Below the pieces are notes generated by a model. The model had not been told where the DNA came from and did not search any database. It saw nothing but the letters and a program-made list of their open reading frames with translations. From Warburgia ugandensis (Eukaryota; Streptophyta; Magnoliopsida; Canellales; Canellaceae), in the NCBI GenBank assembly GCA_035236585.1, contig CP141126.1:68611414-68675413 (forward strand): 64,000 bases of DNA, read 5' to 3'. The position numbers and the translations under genes were made by a program. This document shows, one piece after another, positions 34,585 to 48,000 of this stretch (its first letter is position 1; each line of letters starts with the position of its first letter).

Positions 34585-37500
34585 TGTGGCGACCCGGGTT
34601 TTTATAACACATTTTATAATACATTTTGTAAAGATAGGGCCCTTAGAGTAAAAAAAAGTTTCGCAAACCAAAGCAGCGGAAATTCTTTTCTTTAGAATTT
34701 GTTTTGTAAAACCTAAGTCACCACCTCATACATAACATAAGTAGAATTTTGTATAAGATAAAATTCCATTGAAGGAATATACTTTTATTAAACTTCAGGA
34801 TCCATCCAGTGGTTCATAGTACACAGCCCATTGTATCCTTGCAATACTTGTCCAAATATACAATCCAAATTACAAAGTTCAAAATTCAATACATGTTCTA
34901 ATACAATGTTTCAAGGGATATACCCTGATTACAATTGTTCTTCAAGTCTTGAGCTCCTAAGTCTCCTTCTCTGTATCTGAGATATTTTAAACATTCAAAC
35001 ATTTACAATATTTCAGCAAGCTATGCTTGGTAGGGGATAAGAATGTAAGTTATTGATAGTATAATCTCAATATTCAAGTACCCCATAATTTTTTCTATTA
35101 TAAAAACATTCATTGATAACTATTAGTTATAAGGACATCTCATTTCCTTGTCATTTGTGTTCACCTTTATACATACATATTGTATAAGGACAAATCCGTT
35201 AAAAATGTAAAAATAATCAAGAATCATTTCTATACAAAGCTGATCAACTCCTTTCATTATAAGAGATTTGTATCTCAGCTAGTTACTATACAGGGAATTT
35301 CCCTTCTTGGGAAAATATTGGTAATATACAATTACCTGGCATTTCATCATGCCATCCCTTAAGGCATTTCACTATGCCAACCTCATATGCATCATAATGC
35401 AAAATAATCAAGGACTACTATGCTTGCAGTCTGATCCGTACAGCGCACCCGGATAACTGTTCAATAATCCACTTATACCATCTCAGTGAAAATTACAATA
35501 TCCATGTCCATATGGGAGGACCATGGCTGTCATAGTGGTGGCCTTCCCATAAATGCCCCACCCGACTTTTAGCCTTTCTTAGGCTTGGTATTCAATATCA
35601 TCAAGTTTTAGAGAGTGGGTGGCCAAACCCTCTTAACTCTCCTAGCATAGCATCCCCAGGCCTATGCCTGTTTAAAACAAAACCACAAGCCTCCAAGCTT
35701 GTATGTAAAATAGTACTTATACATATCAGACTATCTGTCTGCTTATCTAGGGCTAGAATATTTTCTACTTTCCTATTCACTTAGGGTTGTTCTCAATTCT
35801 CAGCTTAACCATTTAATACTTATTTTCCTCATCATTTGGTTGGATCATATTTCAATTTGAGGTATTTACCTTAATATATTGGTATCATACATGTCAATAC
35901 TTCAAAACATAAAATCATGTATTAGACATGTATCTTCATGTAAAGGTATTCTTAATAATCCACCTACCTCAATAAGGTATTCTTACTCCTTGACATCTGC
36001 CATAGTCTCGATCAACATATATCTGTCAAATCATATGTATAATGTCATTTTTCTAATCAAGGGTACATACTACATGGTCTTTTGATCATCCTTATGTAGA
36101 ATGATCTGAATCTTTTTTCCTTGAATATCATATATCCATGGGTTTAATATCATCTATACAAATACTATCTATATCATACATAACAATCTAATTTACATTG
36201 ATGTTTCTTTTTCCTTATTATTTTTGATCATACAAGATCTCATCCTGTTTGATCATCCTTATCTTACTTACTATTTTTATTAGGGTTAGATAATTTGCTA
36301 TCTTTTTATGTTCTTATTATTATTCAACCAGTTAGTGTCTTACTTGGTTGAAGATAATTTATTTCTTCCTATTACTAGACAACTCCTCCTTATTTCAGGA
36401 TGATTAGTACTTACCAGTTAAAGTCTACTAAAAAAGTGGTTAATACAACCCTCATGTAAGGAGGTGTTTAGACCTCTCTTACGTCAATGGGAGGTGAGGA
36501 AAAAGCACTTGGCTCTTGTATACCACCTATAACCACAATGTTTAGAGTCCACTGGAGTGGTACTAGCTCAACCTTTGACAAGGTTCCTATGAGCTCTTTA
36601 CCTTAAGTCCCTTCTCTAATTGATTTTAATTAATTTCCATGGATATGCACAATGTCATCCATGGATGTTCATTATTTTCCTACTTTGGGCCAAGGAAATG
36701 ATAAATCTTAGTTGTCCATGAATCTCTATATTTCATTAGTTTACATTTTTGGTCATTTATGCTCCTTATATCTTAACAACTACTTAACAATTGAATAAAA
36801 TTTGACAATAAGTAAATCATCAACTTGAAAGCATAAATCAAATATAAGCTTAATAACTATATACTAACATTCTTCCTATGAATGTAACTTAAGCTAGTGA
36901 AATAAAACTAACATGATCCTAAGTTATGAAACACATCTTCTATCATAATGAAATCATGTTTAAATCCTAATTTACACTAACATGATCCTAAGATAATCAA
37001 ATCTACTAAAAAATTACTCATTTAGGGCATATCATACTAAAATTTAAAGATTACACTATCATGCTTTCTAACTTAGAACATAAATCACATTTACACTTTT
37101 ATATCCAATAAAAGACAGTTAAAACTTAGAACATAAATCACATTTACACTTCTATATCCAATAAAATACAATTAAACTAATTATATTAAGATTATATAAA
37201 CCTTTAAATATGATCCAACCATTAGATCTTAGGTGTTTTCCTTTAGATCAAGGGTTTTAATTACCTTTAGGGCTTTTAATCCATTAAGATCTAAAAATCA
37301 TATCCACTTGATTTTGTCACATTTCATCCATAATTTAACTAAATTCCATCATAATATCATCCATTTAATCCATCCTAAGGATCTAATCATACTTGATCTC
37401 ATTGATCAAGTGGGTCCCTTTGTATTTTTTAGGGTTTTTCTACCATAAAGGGTAGATCCCCTAATTTATCCCAGATCTGTTCAAATTAACCATATATATT

Positions 37501-38935
37501 ACTTTATTACTGTATTATATCATCATTAAAATAAATTTTCAAGATCTGATCACCTCATATCTTGAAGATCTTAGAAATTTGACACTTATTTCCAAAATAC
37601 AGAATAATTTAGGAATAATTTTTAGACATATTATGAATTCATTAGAAACTAGACATTACAAGCTTTTCATAGCTTCTTTTCAATCTCAATTTGGAGTTCA
37701 TATGACCCTACAATCTTAAATTGAAGTTTACAGCCATTCCTAAGGTCCAGATTTGATCTGGGCCCAACAGAACTAATCTCTCTCAATTGAGGGTTCCAAC
37801 CTTGTTAAATTTTCTAGAAAATTGTACCCTAAGGGTTTTGGACCCTTATGGATCGATTGGAAAGGTCAGAATTTCCATCTGAGCTCTCTATCACCATGAA
37901 TTGAAGGCTCTGGTATTTACTTTATTTTTACAATTTGTCTTACAGAAAAATAAAAATTACACTAAACCATAATAAATATGTATAGGAAGTAGTTCCACCT
38001 ACCTGATTGGAGAAAAAATGTATATTTGATGCCTAATTTGAGAGAATTACCGGTTGATGATAATATAGCCTGATTGTCCCCGTTTTTGTGATTTTCTGTT
38101 GTTGGAACTATTGGATCTTGAAATTGATTTGGGGTTTTTGTATATAATATAGTATAGGATGTTATGGATGGTGCAATTGATGAGATTCTTCTTGGAACGG
38201 AGTGCCTAATTGAATTTAGGTCTCTTGTTCCAATTAGAAAGAGGAGAGAGAAATATGGAAAAGAGAGTTTGGGGAGGGATGAAGGGGAATTTGGGGCTGA
38301 AATTCGAGGGTAGATTTGGAAATTTTGTGGTTAAGGTTGTGAAAATTTTTGGGACATATTTATAGCCAAATTTGAATTTTTTATCATTTCTTTTGATAAG
38401 ATATTTTATTACTTTAGAATTTTTAATTACTAATGCATTCTCCATTCCCATCCCATTCTCCACTACCAGCAATAATGCACTGAGCAATTATTGGTGCTTC
38501 TAGAACTTTGGCCCACTTTGTGGGCCCCACTTTTATGTAAAAAGACCTTTTTGCCCTTTTAACCCCAAAATTGGAGAATAATAGGCAATATTTGTTCGAA
38601 CTCAGAATCGAGCGTACTTAGTGGCGTTGGAATCATATTTCTAAGTACTTCATGAATATTGAGGTCTTATTTCTTGGATATGGGATATGGGTAGAATTAC
38701 CATTTTACCCCCAAATGGAAAAATTAAGGAATTTTCATTTTAACTCAGAATTGAACATACTTAATGTTGTTTCGATCAGTTTTCCAAGTACATCCATAAT
38801 TTCTATGTTTTAATTCATAATATAATCTCTATAAAAAGAGAATTTTCAATAACCTAATATTCCAGCCCAGAATTTCTAAAAATTCAAACTTTATTAATTT
38901 TTCTTAATAATTTACAAAAATTCGGGGTCATTACA
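34585..38935 (-). repeat. Solo LTR C1 (4351 bp), gypsy-type
   Basis: Ends TG...CA (minus start TGTAATGACCCCGAATTTTTG, end GGGTCGCCACA) with ATATA on both sides (34580-34584 and 38936-38940). No primer site, coding or second LTR lies between the target copies, so it is a solo LTR. Homologous to C2 over most of its length. TATA at 38357-38365 and donor-like CAGGTAGG at about 37998-38005 (minus). A fossil; an unusually long LTR. Confidence 0.88.
38357..38365 (-). promoter_or_regulatory. TATA box of LTR C1
   Basis: CTATAAATA on the minus strand, about 570 bases from the LTR start. C2 has the same word at the same distance. Confidence 0.5.
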
Positions 38936-38940
38936 ATATA

Positions 38941-40280
38941 GGCTTCTCATATATTGTTTTTAACCCAAGAACTCTCACCATTATCATGCACATAATCCTA
39001 ATTCTCACCAAGCACTTTGATTGATGGGATTATTTTAGTAATACAAGGGTAATCTATTTCAGTATCTCCTAAGGTATCTTCATCATAAAAATCCCTTGGA
39101 TAGAATGATGAAATAGTTAACTATCTCTTATCATGTCCATCTTGCATGTAAAATACCTGTTTTGCTTAATATGTCAAAATAAACTAATAATTTTTTAAGC
39201 TAATCTTTTTGAGGTCAACCAATGTCAATCTAAGGTCATTAGTTTTGATGTTGTCTTTGTTGTGTTCCACCCAATTGCACTTAAACACCACCATAATTCT
39301 ACAAATATAATCCAAGGCCTACATCTCTCTATAACCTTATAATAGATACCATCCTCTACTCTTTGCCTATTATCCTTTGAACTAGATAAGAATGTAGCAT
39401 TGGAAACTAAGCTAATCCCACTATTCTATTGCACTCTTGAGTTATCATAGTCTTTTGTGTAAAACTGATAACCATTAGTGGCATATCCAAGATATTTTAT
39501 TACTTCTAGTTGTGGTCCGATTGCCATCCAGACTAAGGATTTGGATATAACATTGTCTCATACTTCTCACTAATCACGAAACTATGTATACACATATTAA
39601 GTAGGATATGATTGTTGCAAGTAAGATTATATATATATATATATATAATATGTGTGTATATATATACAGAATGTAATTTATTAAGTGTATATTATTTCAT
39701 TTTACCTTTTGACGGAGCCAAGTATTAGAAGTGTGACAATGCTCAAATTATAATCACTTCAGTTTCTTTTCATAACTTGGATTCTTTGCCTTGAGGACAT
39801 CTGTTTTCTCACTACACACACAAATTAATGAAGATATTAAAGAAAATATGACCATTAATAATTATTTTTTACTTAAGTGCATGATCAACTTAGTCAATGT
39901 ATGGTTGGAGTTCATCAACATTTTGCAACACACAAAGGTATGCCTAGTCCCATTGTTTATAGTCAATAGTCAATACATGACCACTCAATAGAGGGTTGCC
40001 AACCTTGGGATCATGAAATGCAACTGATTATTTCTTTCCTGAGATTTCAATCGAATACACTCCTTATAAGTACTATGTACAAAACTCCACTTCTTCGCTA
40101 TAATATAATATTCGACTATGCACCCCTCTAACTAGTTATGATTTTGTATCTACTCTTTTAAAATTTTCATGCACCTCCAAATGAGTACATTCATGACAAG
40201 TAAATTGGCCTACAGTAGGGATTTGGTTGAGGATAGCCACAGTGAAAATCAACATATATGAGCTTTAGTTTGTGTATAGA
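38941..40280 (-). pseudogene. CACTA-1 TNP2 transposase, C-terminal part
   Basis: Minus-strand sequence parallel to CACTA-2. A DUF4218 tail (GAATGTACTCATTTGGAGG at about 40185, equal to the MYPFER codons of CACTA-2), VGNPLLSGHVLTIDYK (about 40010-39960), then DYDNSRVQ and NATFLSSSKDN (about 39460-39370). Upstream of the DUF4218 part the sequence at 40229-40280 matches CACTA-2 near 50490-50545, which lies well before TNP2 there. CACTA-1 therefore seems to lack the TNP2 body between these points. Stops and shifts are present. A non-autonomous copy. Confidence 0.75.
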
Positions 40281-40590
40281 TGTAACAACCCCAGTTTTTG
40301 TAAATTGATTGAGAAAATCAATTTAGTTTGAATTTTTAGAAATTTTGGGCTAGAATATTAGGTAATTGGAAATTCTCTTTTTATAGAGATTAAAACATGA
40401 TTTAAAACTTATAAGTTATGAATGTACTCAAAAAATCGATCGAAATGACACTAAGTACATTCAATTCCGAGTTAAAATGAAAAATCCCTTAGGGAAAAGT
40501 AAGAGATGGTTTTTCTCTTCACCTCATCTCTATTTATATATTTTTTAGGGAGAAGCCTTAAGAGGTGAAGAAAAATAGATAGCCAATGAA
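40281..40590 (+). repeat. LTR fragment C4
   Basis: Starts TGTAACAACCCCAGTTTTTG and follows the first 300 bases of LTRs C1 and C2 (GAAATTTTGGGCTAGAATAT, then TAGG). The remainder of the LTR is not adjacent. It marks the right edge of recognisable CACTA-1. Confidence 0.65.
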
Positions 40591-41647
40591 AAAGGAAAAA
40601 TTTTCACCTTCATTTGTGAAAATAAGATTGTGAATATTATAGTAGAATTAGTTTACATATTTTTCAAAACACTTTGTTCTCCCTTATACCAATTTCTTTG
40701 ATAGCCTTATCCTAAGTCTTATGCTTTGTCCTAGTGAAAGACCAAACTAGATCTAAGGAGCAGTATGGCTTGGATGTGGTTGTGAATGAATAGGGATTCT
40801 ACTTAGGTGTAATATTTTTAATAATTGGCATCCTTTCCATGAGACCATTTATCATTTTTTTTTCTAAGTTATCATTCTCTCTTATGAAATATGTGAGACA
40901 ATTCATTTTTGATATACATTATTCTCCTCATATATTGATGATAGTTTTACTCACTTATGAGTGACTTCTTTCTCAATCTCATCATATATCATGAGATTTG
41001 GAGTCAAAGCATACTTTTGGATAGAAAATTAAGTTATAGTTTACTTATATGCTAATAATTGTGTATATATTGGTTAGTCACACACTCACATTCCAAGGCT
41101 TGATTAGCTATAGAATATCTTCAATATAAGGGTAGGATTTTGAACTGATGTTCATTTTTAATAACATATTAAAGTTAGATATTTAATGAGCACTAAATAA
41201 AAGAAAATTTTCTAAGAAAAATAACACAGTTTCCAAGTGGATTTTGAAAAAATGTATATGGTTGTCATTCCTAGAAACCCTTACTAGATAATAACTTGTT
41301 CACTAGAAGTAACCTAAGGGTTTAAAGGATTTTTGCATATGCTAATTATAGATAACTGCACTTGCAAAAATGGTTAGAATTTTTAGCTTTTCTATTCTAT
41401 ATTTTGTAGTTTAGTTCGAGGACTAGAAAAATGTAAATCTAGGGGTATTTGATATATACATAAATATTAAAAATAATATCACTGTAATTAGCATTTCAAT
41501 CCTAAATTTACTTAATCTATCACTAATTAAGGGTTGTTTTAAATTTTTTCAAGATTAGGTAGACAAGAGAAAAGTGTTACTTTTAAGAAACTTTAAATCC
41601 TAAAAGGAGAGTTATTCCTCCATTTGAACAATGCCACAAACCCATAT
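40591..41647. other. Unassigned AT-rich stretch
   Basis: No coding frame, terminal repeat or match to another part of the window was seen. It may be decayed LTR or CACTA-1 sequence. Confidence 0.35.
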
Positions 41648-44600
41648 TGTAATAACCCCAATTTTTAAATCCTATTTCAAATTATTTCTAAATTAATTTG
41701 ATAAAATATAAATTTTAAATTTTAGGTTATAAGTTCCATAGAATTAACCTTCTGAAAGCTACTTAATTAACCCTTGAAACCTAGATACTTAAATTATACT
41801 TAGAAGAATGAATACAATGGTATAAAGAACCCTAAAATTGGAGATTGGATGGAGAAGTTATGCATTTATTAATATAAAGGACACTTTAGTAAATAAATAA
41901 GTAAATAGATAAATAAAAAAAAAGATATTTGCTTAATAGGAAGGCACCATTTTGATATTGGCACCACCAAATAAGAGAATTATCTGAAAAGAAAGAATAA
42001 AGAAGAACATTTAACTTAAAGAAGGGGACTGTTTGATATTGACATCCCCTCCCCTTAAATGAAAGCAAAGGAAAAGAAAAGAAAAGAAGAAGACCTTACA
42101 GTCTATTACTCAAAACCTAGTAGAAAAAGAAACCAAGAGAGGATGAAGAAGAAGGAGAAGAGGAAGAAAGGAGAAAGGGAGAAAGAACTTAGGCCAGTAA
42201 GGGAAGACCATCATGCCTGTGAGGAAGAAAAGAGAAGTTGTGGGTTTGTAGGAATTTGCAGGGATCATTGGAGATGACGATAGCTCAGATTGTCTATCCA
42301 AGCAGATCATTATATTCAACACGAGAACATGAACCAAAGCCGCTTATTTATTGGGTGATTAGCGAAAAGTTAGATGTCAAATTTTGGAAAGACCAGAATG
42401 TATGGTGACTGTAATAGTTCGACATTCGAATTTTGTAATAAAAAAAAAAAAAACCCATCATCTTCAACAACATTTGGGGATTGAGAAATCACGTTACAGG
42501 TAAGATCCATGAAACCCAGTTCTTGAATTAAAGTTTTGAGCTAGATTCATATGATTCTTGGTAGAATTAGGTTTCTGTGATAATCCAATTGTCCACCTCT
42601 TAGTCCATGTTGAGAAATAGGTAAATGTATACCCGATGTAGCTCAGATCTAATTGAGATCATCTATTCAAGCCTGAAACTAATCAAACAAATCATGACCA
42701 TCCAATCAATCACTATTAAATTTCAGGCCAAAAAAATCAAATTAACAATTAGATGTTATCAGTAAGCTCCTCATCCCTAAATTAATATGGAATGAATCAA
42801 AATTTCTAATCCAGAAATGAAACAAATCAAATGATCTTGGCTATTCGATTTGTCACTATTAAACAATGACATTTAATTGATGATCAGGCACCACAACTAA
42901 ATTCTTGACAATAAATTGAATAAGATAGGACAAAATTTGTAACATTTAGATAGCCATCGATCGAATGGTCTTAGTCGTCCAATTGAATAGCATTGAAATA
43001 GGGCCCTAACAACATTAGATAAATGATCAGATGCCACCATTGTGTCCCTAACCTTCATTAAGTAAAAATACTCTAATTTTTATTATTATTAGAGTATTGA
43101 TCATAAAAAAACTGACTATTAAAATCAATGATAAGTAGCAAAACTAAAAATTTGAATTATCCGAATTGTCCATGTTAATGCTCATGTAAATCAAATGAAA
43201 ATCCCTATATTTCAATTAAAAATCACAGGATTAGAGTTAAAATTCTTGAAATCTGACAAAATTGAATATGGACCTTTCTATGATCTGATCATTGTCAAAT
43301 ATTTGATCACTTGAAATTTAACTAATCATAGAATTAAATATCTGATCAGACCTTTCTATGATTTGATCATTGTCAAATAAGAGGTCTGAAACCTTGATTT
43401 TTAGACTCAATGTCTAAATAGTAAGTTATATTACCTTGACTATCGATTCATCGCTCTAAAACACAAATCAACAGCTTAAATGGTTGAAACCATGCCATAA
43501 AATTACTAAAACGAAATGGTTCCATGATTAACACATGATCTAGACCATCAGGTCAGAATTTAAATAGACTTCTTTATAATTGTTAATATATGAATTAAAG
43601 TTAACAAGGAATCCAAAATATTGACTTGATTATGTGATCAATAAATAGGTTGAATAAGGAATATAACTCAACCGTGAAGTGCGGCAAAAGAGAATGGTAA
43701 TTTTAACATTGATATGTTTTTATCTAAAATGTGAAAACTATTGATAACTATTCCATCATGTTTGAAAATAGTTAAAAATGAGATTTCTGATGCATTTGAG
43801 TATACTTGTTTTTCATACAAAATATTAGTTTTGGAATTCCATGATGAATAATTATATGATTTCAAACTTGTGACATGGAATTATATTTGGAAATGCATTG
43901 AGTTCATGATTTATGAATTGTTGAGGAGTGTATAATCCTCAGACTCAACCCTTGTGAGGGTCACTTTTATATATCTATGTATTACCATGAGATTTGAATT
44001 TGCATGATTTTACTAATGCATAAATTTCAAGTGTTTTATTAGTTAGAGTGGCATGTGATGATGCCTAGTACTATTATGTTATGACGGACATATTGGGGCA
44101 ATAGAGCTGTGCTAGGAGGCTTAAGGACTGATCATCCACATTTGAAACCTCATATATTTGATACCTAGCCACAAAAGGTCGAATTTAGGTTATGATGACA
44201 TCATGGGTGGGTCATGGCCTTGTGCACCGTGTTCCCCATGTGCATAGTGCAAGGAGTCTATTTGTCTTGCTATTGGCATGATAGCTACTGACCTGATTGG
44301 GTTTTTATTTTTTTACATAGAGCATCTATTATTTTTGTGATTCATATGTATGTAGCGTGATAGAGAGGGAGGTGTGTGGCACCCTTAGATTTCAAGTCTA
44401 TAAGAAGTACTCATGACCAACAACAATAGCCAGATTTTGAGTGGTTTAGCACTCACAAGACCTTAAGGAGGTTCTGATAGTATTGTCTATATATGCTTAT
44501 TGAGATACATTCATTCTATTTGAACATTTCATTGTTTAAATGATTTTCATCTATTCATTTTTTACTATGATTCATCATCCATTTTGGATGAGTATATTTA

Positions 44601-45520
44601 TGAGATGATGCATGACATGAGTTGTGGTGACTATTTATATCTTGAAAATACCTTGTAAAGGTTATTATTGTCTTTGAAGCCACATGTATGGATATTAAAA
44701 CTGATAAATTGAAATGTATTGGCATGACATTGATTTTTAAAGCATAATTGAGATTTTATATTTTTATTATACTACTCACTATGCCTCATATTTTACAGAA
44801 CTGCATAACATGTGATTATGGACTTCATTTGGATTTAAAAATTGTATAAAACTTCCATATTTGATAATGAAACTACCTACACAGGCACAAGCTTGCTAAG
44901 ATATTGTACTTTCTTACAATATCTCATATTTGAAGAAATAGAGTAGGAGAAAAGGAGTAGAAGACCATAGTAGAAGTCACAAAAGAGATTAGTGAAGGTA
45001 ATGTCAAATAGATGTACAACTTGTTGCGATTACTTAGAATTGATGTAGTAGGTTGATTTAATATGACTTGTTTCATGGACATGTAAATTTAAACTATGGT
45101 TATGTGCTAAAATTGGATTGATCTTGGTTGTGAATTGTTTTATTTCTAAATGATTCTTTTTGTTTTAGTTAAAACTTGATTTCTAAAACTATATACATTT
45201 AATTATGTATGCTTGTGGTTAAATGGAGATGAAGTCTCCCTATCACATATGATTAATGTGTTTATTAGGGACACTATATCGCACGTGAAAAAATGCATGT
45301 GGTCCAAAATACAGAGAAAACTTTGCCAAATTTTTGGTGGAAATGTAGCGCTCATTTCACTAAAAATCTTTGTTTTTAGAAAATAAGAACGACACCGAAA
45401 TTTTTGAAAGTCTTTTCATATAAATTATTTTTTGCTGTTTGTTTCTAAATAGTTTTCTAAACTTGAGGCCCCACATTTAAAAAAGAATTACGTAAATGTG
45501 CTATAAAACCCTAGGTGTCA
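41648..45520 (+). repeat. LTR D (about 3.9 kb), gypsy-type
   Basis: Starts TGTAATAACCCCAATTTTTA and ends about CCCTAGGTGTCA. Internal order as in the other LTRs: a leader with a donor-like ACAGGTAAGATC (42496-42507), a block GAGCTGTGCTAGGAGGC (about 44104), the hairpin (44899-44924), then the tail. No primer site follows and the 5-base flanks (CATAT, CTCAT) do not match, so ends or history are uncertain. Lysine/glutamate-rich frames near 42.1 kb come from a purine tract. Confidence 0.6.
44899..44924 (+). other. LTR D hairpin
   Basis: AGATATTGTA / TACAATATCT arms (10 bases) with a 6-base loop, about 600 bases from the LTR end. Arms are shared with LTR C. Confidence 0.55.
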
Positions 45521-47035
45521 CTCATCTACATGTTATTATTACTGTTGTTGTTCCCCTCCCAAGGTTACGTTCTTACACGTTACTCACCCGTCCACCATTG
45601 GAAACACCACATCACATTCAACTTATGCCAAGAATCATGAAGCTAAGAAGTATAGTATGCTATGGGAGTGTTTGCTGTCACTACTAAAAGATAAGGTGGT
45701 GTTCTTCTCATGCATGCATGCAGCCTACAACCTTGGGGAGCTTCTAAGTGAAGATTAAAAGCCATGAGAGTAATCACACATGGAATTCTATGGAAATCCA
45801 ACAACTCAAAGACCGAGCTCCACATGAACTCTACATTCTGTCTCTTACTTTCTCACTTAACATAGAAACGTACCCACTATAGGATTCCTTAATTTTCCAC
45901 AAGGGAGGACATGTCACACCATTCAAAACATATTATTACGTGAGAATTTATAGAAGAAATAATAGGAAGAAAAATGTGTAGTGGTGAGTGGAATTAACAA
46001 GAAATATATATATCACCTTCATCTAGACTTTTAAAGAAACAATGGCCAAGATCTAACCTCAATTCAAGCTATCCTAGGAAACATCCAATAAGAAGCAAAT
46101 TCCAAGAGAGAATCAAGGTAATTCTAGGGTGAACGAATAAGAATAAAGCATATAAGGTGATTGGACTTGAAGAAAATTGATGGAGAATTTTTTGTGGGTT
46201 ACCGGTCATTCTTTTTAGGAGTTTACACATTAAATTCAAGGGGTAAAAATGTGTTTTTATGGAGAGAATATAGGTGCAGTTTGAATGCTTGTTGGTGGAG
46301 AAAAAAATGGTTGGATGATGAGAGGATTTAGAAGGAGAGAAAACATGTTTTCAAGGAGATGAGTGAAGAGAGGAAAAAACATGCATTTTAGGGATTGAAA
46401 GATAGAAACAATCCTAACCATTCATCTTGGGGTTGTGAATCAACTCAAGGCTAGAACAAAAAATGAGAATCGAAGAAATATGGAAGGCTACATGATCTAT
46501 AGAAGATGAAGGAAGTTTCCTCAATTTTGGATGTGATTTGGATAGATTTTGGACGTGATTTTTCAAGAGGGGAAAGGAGATAAGAAAGAGAAGGATGGAA
46601 GAGAAAAGAAAGGGACATAGGTGTAATCTATACGAGGCTTCCTGGGTGAGTAATTGGAGAAGGAAAAGATAGGAAAGAGAATAGATTTGTATGATCTCAG
46701 GAAAGATTGTGAGGAGATAAATGAAGGAAAAGGTGAGACATCAAAGGAAATTCCTTTTCTTTCATTGTGCTTGGACGTGAATCTCTAGAGGGTGGAACCT
46801 TAGGACATTGGAAAGAGAGGAGAAGAAAGATAGTCTGTCAAGTGTTCAGAGGTAAGTTAATCTAGTTTTTCTTTCTTTTCCCCATTCCATCCTACCATTC
46901 TACATGCATTCACCATCTTCTCATCCATTCACCTGCACATCTTAGTCCATTCTTTCAAGCTTTCTACACACCACCATTTCTCCCATCTATCTTGCACGCA
47001 TCCTCCTTCCTATTCATCTCTTTCTTTCATGTAAC
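45521..47035. other. Unassigned stretch
   Basis: No domain or repeat match seen. The part 46100-46850 is purine-rich and ends GAGGTAAGTTAATC, a strong donor-like sequence; pyrimidine-rich sequence follows. The pattern resembles the leader of an LTR, but I found no ends. Confidence 0.35.
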
Positions 47036-48000
47036 GCACCACTAGTGTGTTTTAAAATATCCGTAAGTGCAAGGCACAATTGTAATATAGTTTCACACAA
47101 GTATAGTTGATTCCACATTGAGTCTAACTTTGAAATTCAGAAAATTCTAATTAAAACCTATCTTAAACTACTTTAACCTAACCGACCAATCAATCAATTC
47201 TAAATTTTTTGAAAAGAGATAAAATCATACACAACTAAGCCTAGGGTATTAGAAGCCACCACAGTAAAATTAAATATTCTCAAAATGAAGCAAATTAGAA
47301 ATTTTCGCCACTCATATAAATAAAATCTCAATGAATTTAAAAACACAAAAGTTTCATCTTTATAATTTCACTTTCTATACTTTCTTAACTCTATGATTCA
47401 GCCTAATTTAATATATTTACTCAAAGTATAATTTGTCTTTTTAGGATGCAGACTATCAAAGTTTTTCATACAATAATTTAATTTAATCTAGCATGTCAAC
47501 TATTTAAACTATAGAATATAATTAATATTTCCCATAAAAAATCAATAAACATATAAATTTGATTTGCTAAATCTAAAGTTAATATTTAAGCACTTTCAAA
47601 CCTAATTTTACGTAATCATAAAATTATGGTTTCATCTTAACCCTAGGGTTAAAACTAACTAGACATAGTAAACATTATCATTATGCTAAAAATATATTCT
47701 AAACAATGATTATAATCTAACATAACTAATTACTAAACAACTTTAGAACCATAACATGCAATTTAACTTAAACTTCTATTAACACATAACTAGTGATAAC
47801 AGAAAATTAAAGTCAAGCATATATTTAAAATCAAATGAATAACTAACTAATGAAATAAAAGAGAAACTTTTTATTGAACTAGAATTTAAAGTGTTACATA
47901 AATGAAAATACATGAATCTAAACAAAAGCAAAATCTAACAAAACTTCCCTATGGAATAGAAAGCACACTGCAAGTGGTCTTTGAAGTATCACACAATGAA
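47036..48000 (+). repeat. Dispersed AT-rich repeat, copy Y
   Basis: Opens GTGTTTTAAAATATCCGTAA then GTGCAAGGCACAATTGTAAT, the diverged equivalent of the X and Z openings. It continues A-rich with CATAACATGCAATTTAACTT. The most diverged of the three. The far end is approximate. Confidence 0.4.

Larger units (their letters stand above)
10680..40280 (-). mobile_element. CACTA (En/Spm) transposon CACTA-1, with nested insertions
   Basis: Left terminus CATTACTACACAAGAGGCT matches the terminus of CACTA-2 (CACTACTACATAGGAGGCT). Subterminal AAAGTC repeats follow. On the minus strand the interior carries, from right to left, a TNP2 C-terminal part (38941-40280), a hairpin array (33950-34290), and a Transposase_24/DUF8039 gene (29880-32450). 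Elements A (with B) and C1 are later insertions with clean target duplications. The flank before 10680 reads GAA, a possible 3-base target copy. The right terminus is not found: at 40280 the element abuts LTR fragment C4. It is not able to move by itself, since its TNP2 lacks most of the protein. Confidence 0.75.

Noticed and set aside
42059-42277. Lysine-rich frame of 72 residues
   Set aside because: Purine-rich leader of LTR D; no family match.
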